A stretch of 64,000 bases of DNA from Agromyces intestinalis (GTDB lineage: Bacteria > Actinomycetota > Actinomycetes > Actinomycetales > Microbacteriaceae). Below, piece after piece: positions 47,545-56,462 of this stretch (its first letter is position 1; each line of letters opens with the position of its first letter). The stretch covers positions 682,001-746,000 of the forward strand of contig NZ_CP043505.1 in assembly GCF_008365295.1 (NCBI RefSeq), given 5' to 3'. The translations under genes and the position numbers were made by a program. The notes below the pieces were generated by a model. The model was not told the DNA's origin and made no database searches. It saw only the letters and a list, made by a program, of their open reading frames with translations.

Positions 47545-47596
47545 CCTCATGTGCGGCGCACCATGTCGCGCTGCCGGCCCGCCCCATCGCGCGCCG

Positions 47597-48610
47597 TCAC
47601 CCCTCGATGGCGCGCGGGATCTCGAGCCACAGCTCGACCTCCGCGTCATCCGTGTCGAGCGCCGTCGCATCCCCGCTCTCACGGAGGCCGACCACCGTGA
47701 CCGCGACCGGCGAACCCTCCGCCGCGGTCCGCGCGATGATGCGATCGGCGTGCGACCGCGAGATCGCCTCCGCCAGTCGAGACAGCACCCGATCGCGCGA
47801 CGGCTCGTCGAGTTCGTCGATGCCCCCCTCGTCGAGCAGCGTCACCGTGATGCCGCGCCCGCGTGCCCGCTGCACCTCGACTCGCACGACGTCGGTGAGC
47901 AGCATCCGGCCTCGGATCTCGTCGCGGATCGCGGCTTCCAGCATGCGGCACTCGCGCCGCTGCTGCTCGGTGAGCACTCCGCCCTGATCGGCGATCCGCC
48001 GCAGCATGGGCGAGGCGATGCGATTCGTCTGGGCGAGGCGCATCCGGCCCTCGAAGAGGTGCGCGTCCTGGGCCGCCTGCCACGCCGCCGCCTCGCGCTC
48101 GGCCTGGCCGTACCGACGCGCCGCGCGAGCGGCGGAGGCGAGCGCCACGGTGAGCGCGTGCGCGATCGCGACCCACACCATGCTGCCCACCACGCCGAGC
48201 GTGCCGAGCGCGGGGAACCCCGCCCACAACAGCGTCTGCAGGGCGAGCGCCCCCACACCGATCCATGCCATGACGAGCTGGCGGCGCGCCGCGACGATCG
48301 TCATCAGCGTGCCCACCGCGGCGACGTACCAGGTCGCGAACCCGTTGTCGGCGGCGGGATCGAGCTGCGTGGTCACCACCACGGGCATGGCGATGGCGAC
48401 CACGAGGTCGAACGCGGCGAGCCAGTCGGGCATCCGAACCCGCCCCGTGGGCCACAGGCTGAGCACCGTGGCGACCGTGTACAGCGCGAGCGCCGCCAGC
48501 GTCGGCTCGGGGCGCGTCGGCACGCCGAGCGAGATCAGGCCGAGCATGATGTGGAACGCCGAGAAGGCCGCACCGAGCGCCAGCAGCAGCCACCGCGAGA
48601 TCGCGATCAT
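47597..48610 (-). CDS. Membrane protein of the two-component operon, kinase-like without ATP-binding motifs
   Basis: 337 aa. Six hydrophobic segments (residues 5-165) precede a cytoplasmic region with a predicted long helix 'RMRLAQTNRIASPMLRRIAD' and 'LEAAIRDEIRGRMLLTDVVR', then 'RGRGITVTLLDEGG'. The layout mimics the partner sensor kinase upstream, but the N, G1 and G2 ATP-binding boxes are missing. The ATG overlaps the kinase stop by ATGA, so three genes (regulator, kinase, this one) form one operon. It may be a second sensor or a modulator. Function unknown. Confidence 0.7.
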   Translation of the reverse strand: MIAISRWLLLALGAAFSAFHIMLGLISLGVPTRPEPTLAALALYTVATVLSLWPTGRVRMPDWLAAFDLVVAIAMPVVVTTQLDPAADNGFATWYVAAVGTLMTIVAARRQLVMAWIGVGALALQTLLWAGFPALGTLGVVGSMVWVAIAHALTVALASAARAARRYGQAEREAAAWQAAQDAHLFEGRMRLAQTNRIASPMLRRIADQGGVLTEQQRRECRMLEAAIRDEIRGRMLLTDVVRVEVQRARGRGITVTLLDEGGIDELDEPSRDRVLSRLAEAISRSHADRIIARTAAEGSPVAVTVVGLRESGDATALDTDDAEVELWLEIPRAIEG

Positions 48611-49836
48611 GTGCGGTCGACCCCCTCGGGCCAGACCAGCGTCACGGTGGTGCCGTGGCCGGGACTGGAGGTGATGGTCGCCGTGCCGCCCGCGCCGGCC
48701 AGCCGTTCCTCGATCGACACGCGCAGCCCGAGTCGCTCGGTCGGCACCATCGCCGGGTCGAACCCGACACCGGTGTCGGCCACCTCGATGACGCACCCCG
48801 CAGCACGAACGCCTCGGATCCGCAGCTCCCGCCGGGTCGGGCGGGTGCCGTCGTCGGCGTGCTGCAGGCTGTTCACCATCGCCTGCACCGCCGCCGAGTA
48901 GAGCGCCTCGACGGCATCCACCGTGAGCTCGACCCCGCCGGCGTTCACGACCCGCACCGTGAACGGCGTGGCGAACGTCGTCAGGGCCGCTCGCAAGCGC
49001 CGCACCAGCACGTTCAGCTCGATGCGCGCGTCGGGCGCACTCGTCGAGGTGCCCGCCTCACGGAGCCGCGCGACCGCGTCGCGGGCCATCCTGGCGGCGA
49101 GTTGCTGCTCGTCGGCGGTCTCTGCGGCGGCCGCCGCGAGCAGTGTGGTGAGCACGCTGTCGTGCACGAGCGCGTCGGTGCGCACGCGCTCGATCTCGTT
49201 GGCGTGCTGGCGTGCGGCGACGTCGTAGCGGGCGAGCGCGGCATCCTGGGCGGAGTCCACCCCCTCGGCGGCGTGCCGCAGCATCGCGACGATGACGAGC
49301 ACCACCATGCCGAGGATGATCGAGTACCCGGTCTCGAACGCGGCCGTGAGCGGATCCGCCGACCCGCCCTGCGGTTGCAGCCGAACCATGCCGAACAGTG
49401 CCGGAGCGACGAGCGTATACCCGACGGCGGCGCCGATCGGCATCGAGAAGACGACCGCGGTCGTGGCCACCGTCATCAGGTAGTACAGCCACGGCGCCTG
49501 CCCGTCGAGCGCCGCAGGATCCTCGACGAGGAACGGCCACGCGAGCAGCACCACGGCGTAGGCGGCGGCGTAGACGACGGCGGTGATGCGCTCGGCCATC
49601 CGCGCGATCATCGCGACCGCGAGGGCGACGGCCGAGCCGTACATCACCGCGACGAGCGCGGCGGAGGCCCCTTGCACGAGCGCCGCCGACTGCGAGATCG
49701 CGGCGGGTACCGTCTGCAGCGAGAAGACGATCGCCGCGGCGCCCAGCGCCCGGCCCGTGACGGTCTCGACCCGCGCGCCGCTGACCGCGCGGCGTGCGTC
49801 GACCGGGCGCGTGAGGCGCCCGTCAGCGCCGGGCAT
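48607..49836 (-). CDS. Sensor histidine kinase (NarL/DesK class)
   Basis: 409 aa. About six membrane segments (30-210), then a long helix with 'VRTDALVHDSVLTTLLAAAA', whose His lies where the phosphoacceptor of this class is expected, and an HATPase domain with 'AAVQAMVNSLQHADDG' (N box), 'VIEVADTGVGFDPAM' (G1) and 'GGTATITSSPGHGTTVTLVW' (G2). It should phosphorylate the LuxR-type regulator encoded just upstream. The signal is unknown. The ATG at 49836 overlaps the regulator stop by 14 bp. Confidence 0.85.
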   Translation of the reverse strand: MPGADGRLTRPVDARRAVSGARVETVTGRALGAAAIVFSLQTVPAAISQSAALVQGASAALVAVMYGSAVALAVAMIARMAERITAVVYAAAYAVVLLAWPFLVEDPAALDGQAPWLYYLMTVATTAVVFSMPIGAAVGYTLVAPALFGMVRLQPQGGSADPLTAAFETGYSIILGMVVLVIVAMLRHAAEGVDSAQDAALARYDVAARQHANEIERVRTDALVHDSVLTTLLAAAAAETADEQQLAARMARDAVARLREAGTSTSAPDARIELNVLVRRLRAALTTFATPFTVRVVNAGGVELTVDAVEALYSAAVQAMVNSLQHADDGTRPTRRELRIRGVRAAGCVIEVADTGVGFDPAMVPTERLGLRVSIEERLAGAGGTATITSSPGHGTTVTLVWPEGVDRT

Positions 49837-50494
49837 CCCCGGCTTCGTCGAGACCCGGCAGAATGCCGTCCTCGACGGCGCGGCGCAGCAGGTCGACCTT
49901 GGTGGGCGCCGGCCGGCCCACCTCGATGTACTTCTGCCGGATACGGTCGAGGTACTCGCGCGCCGTCGAATGCGCGATGCCCAGCTGTTGCGCCACGAGC
50001 TTCAACGGCAGGCCCGACGCGTACAGGTGCAGCACGTCGCGTTCGCGCCGGCCGAGCGCCGCCTTGGCGAAATCGCGGTCGGCTTCGATCGCGCTCGCCC
50101 ACTCGACGTTGTTCAGCGCGTCACCCCGTGCGACGACGGCGATCGCGGCGATGACCGCCGACATCGGCGACGATTTGGGGATGACGCCGGCCGCGCCGGC
50201 GGCGAGCGCCTCCCGCACCGCAGCGACCCGGTCGGCGATGCTGTGCACGAGCACACCGCTGCCCGTTCCGAGGATCGCGCGCACGTTGTCGGTGACGCTT
50301 CGGCCGTCGCCGAGCGAGAGGTCGAGCACGACCACGTCGACCCTGCCCAGCCCCAGTGCGTCGAGCAGTTCGGGCACGCCCGCGGCCTCGGCGACGACGT
50401 CGTACCCGGCGTCGCGGCACGCCGCGCGCAGCCCGAGCCGCACCGCCTCGTGATCGTCGACGATCGCGACGGTCGTCGGCCCCTCGTGCTGCAC
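49823..50494 (-). CDS. NarL/LuxR-family response regulator
   Basis: 223 aa. Receiver domain with 'TVAIVDDHEAVRLGLRAACR' (acidic pocket) and 'DVVVLDLSLGDGRSV' (phosphoacceptor Asp), then 'GVIPKSSPMSAVIAAI' with the conserved Lys. A LuxR-type helix-turn-helix follows: 'LGRRERDVLHLYASGLPLKL' and 'QLGIAHSTAREYLDRIRQKY'. It would control transcription in response to the kinase downstream. The start is GTG 50494 (or 50497), with GGGGAGG just upstream. Confidence 0.88.
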   Translation of the reverse strand: MQHEGPTTVAIVDDHEAVRLGLRAACRDAGYDVVAEAAGVPELLDALGLGRVDVVVLDLSLGDGRSVTDNVRAILGTGSGVLVHSIADRVAAVREALAAGAAGVIPKSSPMSAVIAAIAVVARGDALNNVEWASAIEADRDFAKAALGRRERDVLHLYASGLPLKLVAQQLGIAHSTAREYLDRIRQKYIEVGRPAPTKVDLLRRAVEDGILPGLDEAGDARR

Positions 50495-50517
50495 CACTGC
50501 CTCCCCCTCCGGTGTTC

Positions 50518-51873
50518 TCACACGATAGCGCCCAGCCGGGCGACCGCTTCGACGTGGTGGGTGTTCGGAAACAGGTCGAAGGCCCGCACGTGCTCCAGCC
50601 CGTAGCCGAGGTCGCGGAACGTGCCGAGATCGCGCGCGAGCGCCACGGGATCGCACGCGACGTACACGATCTGCGCGGGGCGCAGCGCGGCCACTCGGTT
50701 GGTCACCTCGCGCCCGGCTCCTGAGCGTGGCGGGTCGAGCACGACGGTGCCGCCGCGGATGCTCCGCGAGGCATCCGATCGCTCGAGCTCGGCCAGGAAC
50801 CGGTCGACCCTGGCCGTGACCGCGCGGGCGCCCACGAAGTCGGCCAGGTTCGCGGCCGCGTGGTCGGTGGCTCGCGCGTCGGCCTCGACCGAGGTGATGC
50901 GCAGCCCGCGCCCGAACCCATCGCCCACCGCGGCGGCGAGCAGGCCCACACCGCCGTACAGATCGAGGTGCTCAGCGCCGGGGTCGAACCGTTCGGGATC
51001 GATCGCCGCCTGCACGGCACGCGTGAGCGTGGCCGCCGCACCGCGATGCACCTGCCAGAACCCGTCGCGAGCGAGCCGGAAGCGCCGGTCGCCGACGAGC
51101 TCGACGATCTCGGGCGCGGTCTCGCGCTCGCCCGCCCGGCGGATGATGACGGATGCCTCGGCACCCGTCGGGGCGACCAGATCCACCGCCTCGACGCCGT
51201 CGGCCCCCGCCGCCTCGAACCGGGTGTCGAGCGGTGCGAGCCGCTGCAGCGCGGCCGCCGCGAGCGGCAGGCTCGTCACCGGCACCACCCGGTGGCTGCG
51301 GGCCGCGTAGGGGCCGACCCGGCCCTCGGCGTCGACGTGCAGACGAACCCGGGTGCGCCAGCCGGTGCCCGCCTCGACGTCGACACCCGGCGCGAGCTCC
51401 TCGTCGACGGCCTCGACGACCACCTCGCGCTGCTCGCCCGCCATGCGCGCGAGGGCGTCCTGCAGCACCTCCGCCTTCAGGGCGCGCTGGCGGGGCATCC
51501 GGATGTGACCGAACTCGGCGCCGCCCGCCCGCTGCTCGGGCGCGCGGTCGACGGATGCCTCGGCCCACACGTGCTCGCGGCGGTCGGGCGAGGCGTCGAG
51601 CACCTCGACGGTCTCGGCGCGCCAGAACCGGTCGCGGCTCGCATCGATCACCTGTGCGCGCACGCGCTCGCCCGGAATCGCGTCGGCGACGAACACGACG
51701 CGCCCCTCGTGGCGGGCGACGGCCACCCCGCCGTGCGCGATGCGGTCGACGTCGAGCACCAGCTCGGGCCCGGGCACCGGCGACGCCGAGGCTGCGGGCG
51801 TGCGACGCCGCGCGTGCGCGGTGCGCTTGGCGCCCGTGGGGCTGCTGGTGCGGTGGCGAGAGGGACGTGCCAT
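50518..51873 (-). CDS. TRAM-domain class I SAM-dependent RNA m5U methyltransferase (TrmA/RumA-like)
   Basis: 451 aa. A Lys/Arg-rich N-terminus precedes a TRAM domain ('ELVLDVDRIAHGGVAVARHE', 'VFVADAIPGERVRAQVI'). The methyltransferase domain has 'HLDLYGGVGLLAAAVGDGFG' (SAM site), 'TVVLDPPRSGAGREV' and 'IVYVACDPVALARDLGTFRD', whose Cys is the catalytic nucleophile. The four Cys that bind the iron-sulfur cluster in RumA are not evident. It probably makes 5-methyluridine in rRNA or tRNA. The start ATG is at 51873. Confidence 0.88.
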   Translation of the reverse strand: MARPSRHRTSSPTGAKRTAHARRRTPAASASPVPGPELVLDVDRIAHGGVAVARHEGRVVFVADAIPGERVRAQVIDASRDRFWRAETVEVLDASPDRREHVWAEASVDRAPEQRAGGAEFGHIRMPRQRALKAEVLQDALARMAGEQREVVVEAVDEELAPGVDVEAGTGWRTRVRLHVDAEGRVGPYAARSHRVVPVTSLPLAAAALQRLAPLDTRFEAAGADGVEAVDLVAPTGAEASVIIRRAGERETAPEIVELVGDRRFRLARDGFWQVHRGAAATLTRAVQAAIDPERFDPGAEHLDLYGGVGLLAAAVGDGFGRGLRITSVEADARATDHAAANLADFVGARAVTARVDRFLAELERSDASRSIRGGTVVLDPPRSGAGREVTNRVAALRPAQIVYVACDPVALARDLGTFRDLGYGLEHVRAFDLFPNTHHVEAVARLGAIV

Positions 51874-52030
51874 GACCCCATCCTGCCCGCTCGCCGGCCG
51901 TTCCGTGCCGACCGCCCTCGGAGGCGATTCAGCAGCGCGCACGGCCGGTCGGCTCCGCCACGCGCCGAAACCCGGTGCGACACGCCTGCGGGCCTGAATC
52001 GCGTGAGGGGGCAGACGGCAGGATGGACGC

Positions 52031-52672
52031 ATGCGCCTGTACCTCGCCTCGACCTCGCCCGCCCGCCTCCAGCTGCTGCGCCAGGCCGGAATCGAGCCGG
52101 TGACCGTGTCGCCCGGCGTCGACGAGGAGGCGCTCGTCGAGGAGCACGAGGCCGAGCACGGTCCGCTCGCCGCGGCCGAACTCGTGCAGCTGCTCGCGCG
52201 GGCGAAGGCCGAGGCGATCCTCGGCGCGCGGCCCGGCGGCGAGCCGATCGACGGGTTCGTGCTGGGCGGCGATTCCGCGTTCCTCGTCGACGGCGTGCTG
52301 CACGGCAAGCCGCACCGGCCCGAGGCGGCACGCGAGCGGTGGGCGGCGCAGCACGGGCGCACCGGGCAGCTCTGGAGCGGTCACTGGCTCATCGACCATC
52401 GGGGCGGTCGGCCCGGCGTCGCGGTCGGCAGGCCCGACGTGGCATCCGTCACCTTCGCCGAACTCGACGACGCCGAGATCGACGCGTATATCGCGACCGG
52501 TGAACCGCTCGCGGTCGCCGGGGCGTTCACCATCGACAGTCTCGGGGGCCCGTTCATCCGGCGCGTCGAGGGCGACCCGTCCACCGTCGTCGGATTGAGT
52601 CTCTCGACGCTGCGCGAGCTGGTGCGCGAACTCGGCGGCGAGTGGACGGGGCTCTGGAATCGGCTCGGCTGA
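52031..52672 (+). CDS. maf: Maf-like nucleotide pyrophosphatase
   Basis: 213 aa. 'LYLASTSPARLQLLRQAGIE' is the N-terminal Maf motif, 'FVLGGDSAFLVDGVLHGKPH' contains the catalytic Asp, and 'PFIRRVEGDPSTVVGLSLST' is the C-terminal motif. Maf proteins hydrolyse modified or non-canonical NTPs (dTTP, UTP, m5UTP or similar). Position between accDE and accA3 matches Rv3282 in M. tuberculosis. A CAGGAT hexamer 6 nt before the ATG may be a weak leaderless -10. Confidence 0.92.
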   Translation: MRLYLASTSPARLQLLRQAGIEPVTVSPGVDEEALVEEHEAEHGPLAAAELVQLLARAKAEAILGARPGGEPIDGFVLGGDSAFLVDGVLHGKPHRPEAARERWAAQHGRTGQLWSGHWLIDHRGGRPGVAVGRPDVASVTFAELDDAEIDAYIATGEPLAVAGAFTIDSLGGPFIRRVEGDPSTVVGLSLSTLRELVRELGGEWTGLWNRLG

Positions 52673-52765
52673 CCGATCCACCGCGCCAGCACCCTTGTGG
52701 GCGGTGACACGACTTTTCGAGGTCTTTTTGTGGAGGTCGCCCAAAGGCGAACTCGCCCGCCTGAA

Positions 52766-52771
52766 TAGCCT
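52766..52771 (+). promoter_or_regulatory. -10 hexamer TAGCCT for accA3
   Basis: TAGCCT ends 6 nt before the ATG at 52778 in leaderless spacing. Confidence 0.35.
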
Positions 52772-52777
52772 TGAGGT

Positions 52778-54553
52778 ATGCCGCGCATCACCAAGGTCTT
52801 GATCGCCAACCGGGGCGAGATCGCCGTCCGCGTCGTCCGGGCCGCGCGCGACGCCGGCATCCGCTCGGTCGCCGTGTACGCCGACCAAGACCGCGACGCC
52901 CGCCACGTGAAGCTCGCCGACGAGGCGTACGCACTCGAGGGCTCCACGAGCGCCGAGACCTACCTCGTCATCGACAAGCTGCTCTCGGTCGCGCGCCGCT
53001 CCGGCGCCGACGCGGTGCACCCCGGCTACGGGTTCCTCGCCGAGAACGCCGACTTCGCCCGCGCGATCATCGACGCCGGCCTCATCTGGATCGGCCCGTC
53101 GCCCGAGGCGATCGAGCGCCTCGGCGACAAGGTCTCGGCCCGGCACGTCGCCGAGAAGGTGGGCGCGCCGCTCGCGCCCGGCACCCTCAACCCCGTCGCG
53201 GATGCCTCGGAGGTGCTCGAGTTCGTCGACCAGCACGGCCTCCCTGTGGCCATCAAGGCCGCGTTCGGCGGTGGCGGCCGAGGCCTCAAGGTCGCCCGCA
53301 CCCGCGACGAGGTCGCCGAACTCTTCGACTCGGCCACCCGCGAGGCCGTGGCCGCGTTCGGTCGCGGCGAGTGCTTCGTCGAGAAGTACCTCGACAAGCC
53401 CCGCCACGTCGAGACCCAGTGCCTCGCCGACCGGCACGGCAACGTCGTCGTCGTCTCGACCCGCGACTGCTCGCTGCAGCGCCGGCACCAGAAGCTCGTC
53501 GAAGAGGCGCCCGCGCCGTTCCTCACCGACGCGCAGCGCGACGCGCTGTACACGTCGTCGAAGGCCATCCTGCGCGAGGTGGGCTACGTCGGCGCCGGCA
53601 CCTGCGAGTTCCTCATCGGCCAAGACGGCACGGTCTCGTTCCTCGAGGTGAACACGCGCCTGCAGGTCGAGCACCCCGTCTCCGAAGAGGTCACCGGCCT
53701 CGACCTCGTTCGCGAGCAGTTCCGCCTCGCCGAGGGTGGCTCGCTCGACTACCCCGACCCCGTCATCACGGGGCACTCGTTCGAGTTCCGCATCAACGGC
53801 GAGGACCCGGGTCGCAACTTCCTGCCCGCCCCGGGCCCGGTGCACGTGCTGCGCTTCCCCGGCGGCCCCGGCGTGCGCGTCGACTCGGGTGTGACGACGG
53901 GCGACGAGATCTCGGGCGCGTTCGACTCGCTGCTCGCCAAACTCATCGTCACCGGGTCATCCCGCAAGGACGCGCTCGAGCGCGCCCGCCGCGCCCTGCA
54001 GGAGTTCGAGGTCGCCGGCCTGCCCACCGTGCTGCCGTTCCACCGCGACGTGGTGAACCAGCCCGCGTTCGCCCCCGAGGGCGACGAGCCGTTCTCGGTG
54101 CACACCCGCTGGATCGAGACCGAGTACGACAACACCATCGAGCCGTGGACGGGCGAGCTCGAGGAGACGAAGGGCCCGCAGGCGCGTGAGAACGTCGTCG
54201 TCGAGGTCGCGGGCAAGCGCGTCGAGGTGAGCCTGCCGAAGAAGCTCTCGGGCGGACCGCGCCCCGTGACCCTCGGGCCGGCACCGCGTCGCCGTGCGGC
54301 CTCGCACGCGGTCGACACCGCCACCGGCGACGCGGTCACCGCGCCCATGCAGGCGACGGTCGTCAAGGTCGCCGTCGCCGAGGGCGACAAGGTCGTCAAG
54401 GGCGACCTCATCCTCGTGCTCGAGGCGATGAAGATGGAGCAGCCGATCACGGCCCACAAAGACGGCGTGGTCGGCGCCATCAACGCCGAGACCGGTCTCA
54501 CCGTCTCCAGCGGTCACCTGCTGCTCTCGATCGCCGACGCGCCCGCGGCCTGA
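52778..54553 (+). CDS. accA3: Acyl-CoA carboxylase biotin carboxylase and biotin carrier fusion (alpha chain)
   Basis: 591 aa. Biotin carboxylase domain (about 1-450) with '[20 protein letters not shown]', '[20 protein letters not shown]' (ATP-grasp loop) and '[19 protein letters not shown]' (metal and bicarbonate site). A linker leads to the C-terminal BCCP domain with '[12 protein letters not shown]', whose Lys is biotinylated by BirA. Size and order equal mycobacterial AccA3. It supplies carboxybiotin to AccD in the same region. Confidence 0.96.
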   Translation: MPRITKVLIANRGEIAVRVVRAARDAGIRSVAVYADQDRDARHVKLADEAYALEGSTSAETYLVIDKLLSVARRSGADAVHPGYGFLAENADFARAIIDAGLIWIGPSPEAIERLGDKVSARHVAEKVGAPLAPGTLNPVADASEVLEFVDQHGLPVAIKAAFGGGGRGLKVARTRDEVAELFDSATREAVAAFGRGECFVEKYLDKPRHVETQCLADRHGNVVVVSTRDCSLQRRHQKLVEEAPAPFLTDAQRDALYTSSKAILREVGYVGAGTCEFLIGQDGTVSFLEVNTRLQVEHPVSEEVTGLDLVREQFRLAEGGSLDYPDPVITGHSFEFRINGEDPGRNFLPAPGPVHVLRFPGGPGVRVDSGVTTGDEISGAFDSLLAKLIVTGSSRKDALERARRALQEFEVAGLPTVLPFHRDVVNQPAFAPEGDEPFSVHTRWIETEYDNTIEPWTGELEETKGPQARENVVVEVAGKRVEVSLPKKLSGGPRPVTLGPAPRRRAASHAVDTATGDAVTAPMQATVVKVAVAEGDKVVKGDLILVLEAMKMEQPITAHKDGVVGAINAETGLTVSSGHLLLSIADAPAA

Positions 54554-54600
54554 GCTGGCGCGAGCGTCGCGCGTGTCGCTGCCGCGCCGCGGGTGGCACG

Positions 54601-55110
54601 TCAGCTGCGGTCGCGGCGAAGCATCCGCAGGTACAGCTCGTGCACCTCGGCCGACAGCTCGGGGTCGGGGCCGGCGACCGGCACCCCCGGGGCCACGACC
54701 GTGACCGGCAGCGCGGCGACGGGCCCGGCCGCGAGTCCCTCCTCTCGCCGCCACTGCGAGAACTGGGCGGTGCTCGCCGCGTAGACGATGCGCCCGAGCC
54801 CGACCCAGGCATGGGCCGCGCTGCACATCGGGCAGTGCTCGCCCGAGGTGTAGACCACGCTCGCGCGCCGTTCGTCGGGCGTGAGCTCGGCGGCGGCCCA
54901 CTGCGCGATCGCGAGCTCGGGGTGCGCGGTCGCGTCGCCGCCGCCCTCGCGGTTGCGGTCCTCGAAGCGCACGACGCCCGACGCGTCGACGAGCAGCGAG
55001 CCGAACGGCTCGTCGCCCGCCTCAAGTGCTTCGCGGGCCAGCTCGACGCAGCGGCGCAGATGGCCACGATCGTGCTCGCCCAGCGGCAGGCCCTCGTTCG
55101 GTCGATCCAT
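54601..55110 (-). CDS. Nucleoside deaminase (CDA fold, HPE variant)
   Basis: 169 aa. 'EPFGSLLVDASGVVRFEDRN' and 'DATAHPELAIAQWAAAE' give the first zinc ligand in an HPE motif instead of the usual HAE, and 'VYTSGEHCPMCSAAHAWVG' gives the two Cys ligands. It belongs to the tRNA-adenosine/guanine deaminase-like superfamily; the HPE variant with 'EHCPMC' is seen in uncharacterised members, so the substrate is not assigned. Preceded by a TAGTCT hexamer and, 26 bp upstream, by the inverted 85-bp repeat R1. Confidence 0.85.
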   Translation of the reverse strand: MDRPNEGLPLGEHDRGHLRRCVELAREALEAGDEPFGSLLVDASGVVRFEDRNREGGGDATAHPELAIAQWAAAELTPDERRASVVYTSGEHCPMCSAAHAWVGLGRIVYAASTAQFSQWRREEGLAAGPVAALPVTVVAPGVPVAGPDPELSAEVHELYLRMLRRDRS

Positions 55111-55116
55111 CCCCTG

Positions 55117-55122
55117 AGACTA
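55117..55122 (-). promoter_or_regulatory. -10 hexamer TAGTCT for the deaminase
   Basis: Minus-strand TAGTCT ends 6 nt before ATG 55110, with AGGGG overlapping the spacer. Repeat R1 lies just upstream and would supply the -35 region. Confidence 0.4.
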
Positions 55123-55135
55123 CGGTCTTCATGCT

Positions 55136-55220
55136 TTTTTCAGGCGTAATGGGTCGGTTCGGGCGCAACTGCAGCGTGTCTTCCTGAATACGGTGCGATT
55201 CGGGCGGCGGTTCCTGAAAA
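55136..55220 (-). repeat. 85-bp dispersed repeat R1 (inverted copy)
   Basis: Read on the minus strand it aligns without gaps to R2 and R3. It starts TTTTCAGG and ends CGCCTGAAAAA, with the conserved core GCACCGTATTCAGGAAGACA and CCGACCCATTACGCC. Terminal 8-9 bp are inverted repeats of each other. R1 differs from R2 in a handful of positions, mostly near bases 10-20. It lies between the divergent deaminase and AbiEi/DUF559-type genes. A single degenerate copy of the 28-bp unit adjoins it (55221-55248). Confidence 0.9.
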
Positions 55221-55361
55221 CGGATGCTGCGGAGCGGTGTCGTGACGGACGGCGGGGCGCCGTGGGTGGTGCATTCCTCCCCAGCGGGCGGTCGGGCGGT
55301 CGGAGACCACAGCGTCGGATGTCGCGGCCCGCGCCGCGACGCGGCCGGCGATCATCGGCTC

Positions 55362-56264
55362 ATGGATCGCATCGATCGGATCATGGGCGTTCTCGCCGAG
55401 CACGGCGGCATCTGCACCCGCGAGCAGCTGCTGCGGCGGGGCATCCGAGGGCCTGAACTGTCGCGCGCGGTGCGGGCCGGCGCGATCCGCCGAGTTCGGC
55501 GGGCGCACTACGCGACGTACGACGCCCCACTCGACGCGATAGCCGCCGTACGCGTCGGCGGCCGGCTCGGATGCGTCAGCGCTGCGCGCTCGTTCGGGAT
55601 CTGGATTCCCGATCCCGGCTGCACGCACGTGGCGCTGCCGAAGAACGCGGCACGGCTTCGCACCAACCGTGCGCTCGTCCCCTCGGCCGAGCCGATCACG
55701 TCCGATCGCCAACTCCTCGAACTCGAGCTGCACTGGTGCGACTCCGCGTTCGGTCGGCGGAAGACCGATGAGTCGGCGTGGCGCGTTTCGCCGCGCGATG
55801 CCCTGGCGCAGGTCGCTCGATGCGCGAGTCGGCTCGAGGTCATCGCTGCGTTCGAGTCCGCGGTGCACCAGGGCGTGCTCACGCTCACGGACGCGCGACA
55901 ACTGCTCGCGACGTCAGCCCCGCGCCGCCTGCGCGGTCTCCAGCTGCACGGCTTCGACGGCTCAGGCGCCGAGACCTACCTCGCCGACGCGATGCGCGCG
56001 GTGGGGCTCGCGTTCATCCAGCAGGTTCCGTTCGACGGTGCGGGCTGGGTCGACTTCATCGTCGAGGGGCGGCTGGCCGTCGAGGTCGACGGCTACGCCT
56101 ATCACCACGACCGCGACGCGTTCGAACGGGATCGTCGGCGCGACGCCGCGCTGCTCGCCCGTGGCATCCCGACGCTCCGCATCCCTGCACGCGAGGTGCT
56201 CGCTGATCCTGCCGCTGCGGCCCTTCGCGTGGTCGCCGCCCTGGCCGGCCTCGCCGCCGCCTGA
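55362..56264 (+). CDS. AbiEi-like winged-helix protein with C-terminal DUF559/Vsr-like nuclease domain
   Basis: 300 aa. The N-terminus 'RIMGVLAEHGGICTREQLLR' followed by 'RAVRAGAIRRVRRAHYATYD' resembles the AbiEi-type antitoxin winged helix. The C-terminal 95 residues resemble DUF559 (PD-(D/E)XK nuclease-like): 'GAGWVDFIVEGRLAVEVDGY' with Asp and Glu-x-Asp, and 'ERDRRRDAALLARGIPTLRI'. Proteins of this plan are scattered singly in actinobacteria, and their role is unknown. No AbiEii toxin gene is adjacent. The gene is bracketed by inverted copies of the 85-bp repeat. The ATG at 55362 was chosen as the first codon of the conserved domain; an upstream open frame reads into the repeat. Confidence 0.72.
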   Translation: MDRIDRIMGVLAEHGGICTREQLLRRGIRGPELSRAVRAGAIRRVRRAHYATYDAPLDAIAAVRVGGRLGCVSAARSFGIWIPDPGCTHVALPKNAARLRTNRALVPSAEPITSDRQLLELELHWCDSAFGRRKTDESAWRVSPRDALAQVARCASRLEVIAAFESAVHQGVLTLTDARQLLATSAPRRLRGLQLHGFDGSGAETYLADAMRAVGLAFIQQVPFDGAGWVDFIVEGRLAVEVDGYAYHHDRDAFERDRRRDAALLARGIPTLRIPAREVLADPAAAALRVVAALAGLAAA

Positions 56265-56322
56265 ACTCCCGGCTGTCGGAACGCCCGGCGGCCCGAGCGG
56301 TCAGCTTGCGGCCCCGGCTCCG

Positions 56323-56462
56323 TCACGGCGCCGCTCCGCGACATCCGTTTCAGACGACGCCGCTCCGCGGCATCCGTTCAGACGACGCCGCTCCGCGGCA
56401 TCCGTTCAGACGACGCCGCTCCGCGGCATCCGTTCAGACGACGCCGCTCCGCGGCATCCGTT
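56323..56462 (+). repeat. 28-bp tandem repeat, five units, abutting R2
   Basis: Four units with the same sequence (56351, 56379, 56407, 56435; each begins CAGACGACGCCGCTCCGCGG and ends CATCCGTT) follow one degenerate unit (56323-56350). There are no spacers. Each unit has a short stem CCGC-TCC-GCGG and the hexamer GCATCC. The last two bases are also the first of R2. R1 has one degenerate unit next to it and R3 a diverged one (58196-58223), so the unit belongs to the repeat family and has expanded only here. Confidence 0.92.

Noticed and set aside
56323..56462. 28-bp repeats considered as a CRISPR array
   Set aside because: The units are directly joined with no spacers and no cas genes are present. 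It is a plain tandem repeat.
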